Shown here in pieces: positions 63,116-64,000 of a stretch of 64,000 nucleotides of DNA. Position numbers and translations under genes: made by a program. The stretch's first letter is position 1. Every line of letters begins with the position of its first letter. The stretch lies in NCBI GenBank assembly GCA_037447605.1, contig CM074807.1, positions 305,411 through 369,410 of the forward strand. The letters run 5' to 3'. The DNA comes from Zygnema circumcarinatum. Lineage: Eukaryota; Streptophyta; Zygnematophyceae; Zygnematales; Zygnemataceae. The notes under the pieces are model-generated. The model saw nothing but the letters and a program-made list of their open reading frames with translations, did not search any database and was not told where the DNA came from.

Positions 63116-63291
63116 CTTAACCCTAACCCTAACCCTAACCCTAATCCTAACCCTAATCCTAACCCTAACCTTAACCCTAACCCTAACCCTAACCCTAACC
63201 CTAACTCTAACCCTAACCCTAACCCTAACCCTAACCCTAACCCTAACCCTAACTCTAACCCTAACCCTAACCCTAACCCTAACCCTAACCC
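63116..63291. repeat. Interstitial telomere-like array, (CCCTAA)n
   Basis: About 29 units of CCCTAA (TTAGGG on the other strand) with scattered variants (TCCTAA, CCTTAA, CTCTAA). Unique-looking sequence flanks both sides, so this is not a chromosome end within the window. The variants indicate age or subtelomeric origin. Confidence 0.97.
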
Positions 63292-63930
63292 AGCCCGTAC
63301 GACACTACCGCTCGAACGGATCTCGCCGGACGCCAACTCTGTAGCGTGTCGGCCACGCACATTTTCCACATGGCGCCATCCCATTGGTTTACCTGACGTG
63401 GAAGCCCGGATGCGCGCTACGTGGCATCCAGCTTGCGCAAGCGGGCAGCGGCGCCGCGATTTGGCCGCGGTGCCGTACGATTTGTACAGTTGGTACGATC
63501 GCGGGGAGGCTACGAGGCGCCGCAACCGGCCGACGTGGATCATTTTTTCATCATTTTTTTTGGGAAAATGCTATTCACACACCCTTTTCGTCTAGATGCG
63601 CACCTTTTTTCGCCGGTCATATTTTATTTTAGGCTTCTCATGGTATTGGGGGTAATTTTTTAAGAAAAAAGTGTGTGTACATATACAAAAAGGTGTGTAA
63701 ACTGTAATTCCCTTGTTTTGCTCGAATCTGCCACGCTGGATTGAATGGACCAATGGGAGGAAGCCAAAATTCCGGCGCCGACAATTTTGCGCCGTATACG
63801 ACCGTACAGGTCTGTTTGGAGCGTCGTCTTGCGGCGGTGAAGTTCGAACTGCGGACGAACTTTTGAAGGGGGCAGTTCGCGCACTGAAGCGCTCGGACTG
63901 GGCGGTATAAATAGAGGAGAAACAGAAATT
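63292..63930. other. Unassigned GC-rich region right of the telomere-like array
   Basis: It contains ACGT-core words (GACGTGG near 63395, TACGTGGC near 63418), as in the GOGAT upstream region, and T-rich sequence at 63540-63665. The plus-strand part near 63890-63910 (GGCGGTATAAATAG) holds a good TATA box, so a promoter for a gene starting beyond the right edge is plausible. No coding exon is supported. Confidence 0.4.
63902..63911 (+). promoter_or_regulatory. TATA box (TATAAATA)
   Basis: The sequence GGTATAAATAGAGG is a consensus plant TATA box and is followed by purine-rich sequence to the window edge. It suggests a plus-strand transcription start about 30 bp downstream and a gene beyond the window. 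Confidence 0.45.
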
Positions 63931-63936
63931 TGGAGA

Positions 63937-64000
63937 ATAGGGAGGGAGGGAAAGGGAGGGAAAGGGAGGGGAGGGGAGGGGAGGGGAGGGGAGGGGAGGG
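63937..64000 (+). repeat. G-rich purine repeat (GGGA/GGGGA)
   Basis: Repeated GGGAG, GGGAA and GGGGA units continue to the window edge. At least eight G-runs of three or more within 60 bp make G-quadruplex formation possible on the plus strand. Confidence 0.85.

Noticed and set aside
62965-63595. Open frames rich in Leu-Gly and Asn-Pro repeats over the telomere-like array
   Set aside because: They are translations of CCCTAA repeats; no independent coding signal flanks them.

Overview
This is a nuclear genome window from a eukaryote of the green (plant) lineage, most likely a streptophyte. Its genes are rich in GT-AG introns, and every gene family I can place has its closest remembered relatives in plants: NADH-dependent glutamate synthase with a presequence, a plant/cyanobacterial-type dihydrodipicolinate reductase, an IDM1/ROS4-type chromatin protein, and plant-like STN1 and TEN1. 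Telomere-like arrays are (CCCTAA)n, i.e. TTAGGG type. I cannot name the species. All exon boundaries were read by eye from splice signals, frame continuity and family conservation.

Layout, left to right. 0-5 kb: the 5' exon of an M3 oligopeptidase-A-like gene (-), two repeat fields, and a 446-aa coiled-coil protein of unknown function (-). 5-6.6 kb: a second field of the same palindromic repeat, otherwise no genes. 6.6-20.9 kb: one very large minus-strand gene of 20 exons encoding a predicted 2946-aa chromatin protein. It has two TDBD-PHD modules, a third PHD and a GNAT domain, followed by a 1679-aa tail from a single 5-kb exon carrying a tandem AT-hook-like repeat. 22.8-26.4 kb: a stand-alone molybdopterin-binding (CinA/FAD-synthase N-terminal-like) protein (+). 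27.0-30.4 kb: dihydrodipicolinate reductase (-). 30.8-32.7 kb: RNA polymerase II subunit RPB7 (+), divergent from the reductase. 34.2-37.9 kb: TOM40 (+). 38.7-39.8 kb: an unknown, possibly secreted protein (+).

40.7-43.5 kb holds the most striking arrangement: STN1 (-) and TEN1 (+), two subunits of the CST telomere-capping complex, sit head to head and share one upstream region. 44.1-56.3 kb: NADH-GOGAT (-) in 23 exons, 2250 aa. 57.8-62.7 kb: an unidentified 858-aa helical protein (+), possibly distantly NELF-B-like. The right end has a 176-bp interstitial telomere-like array and a G-rich purine tract.

The genes are mostly unrelated housekeeping functions: transcription, mitochondrial import, lysine and glutamate synthesis, telomere capping and chromatin. 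Three neighbouring pairs are divergent (reductase/RPB7, STN1/TEN1, GOGAT/858-aa protein). No tRNA, rRNA, CRISPR array or intact transposon was recognised.
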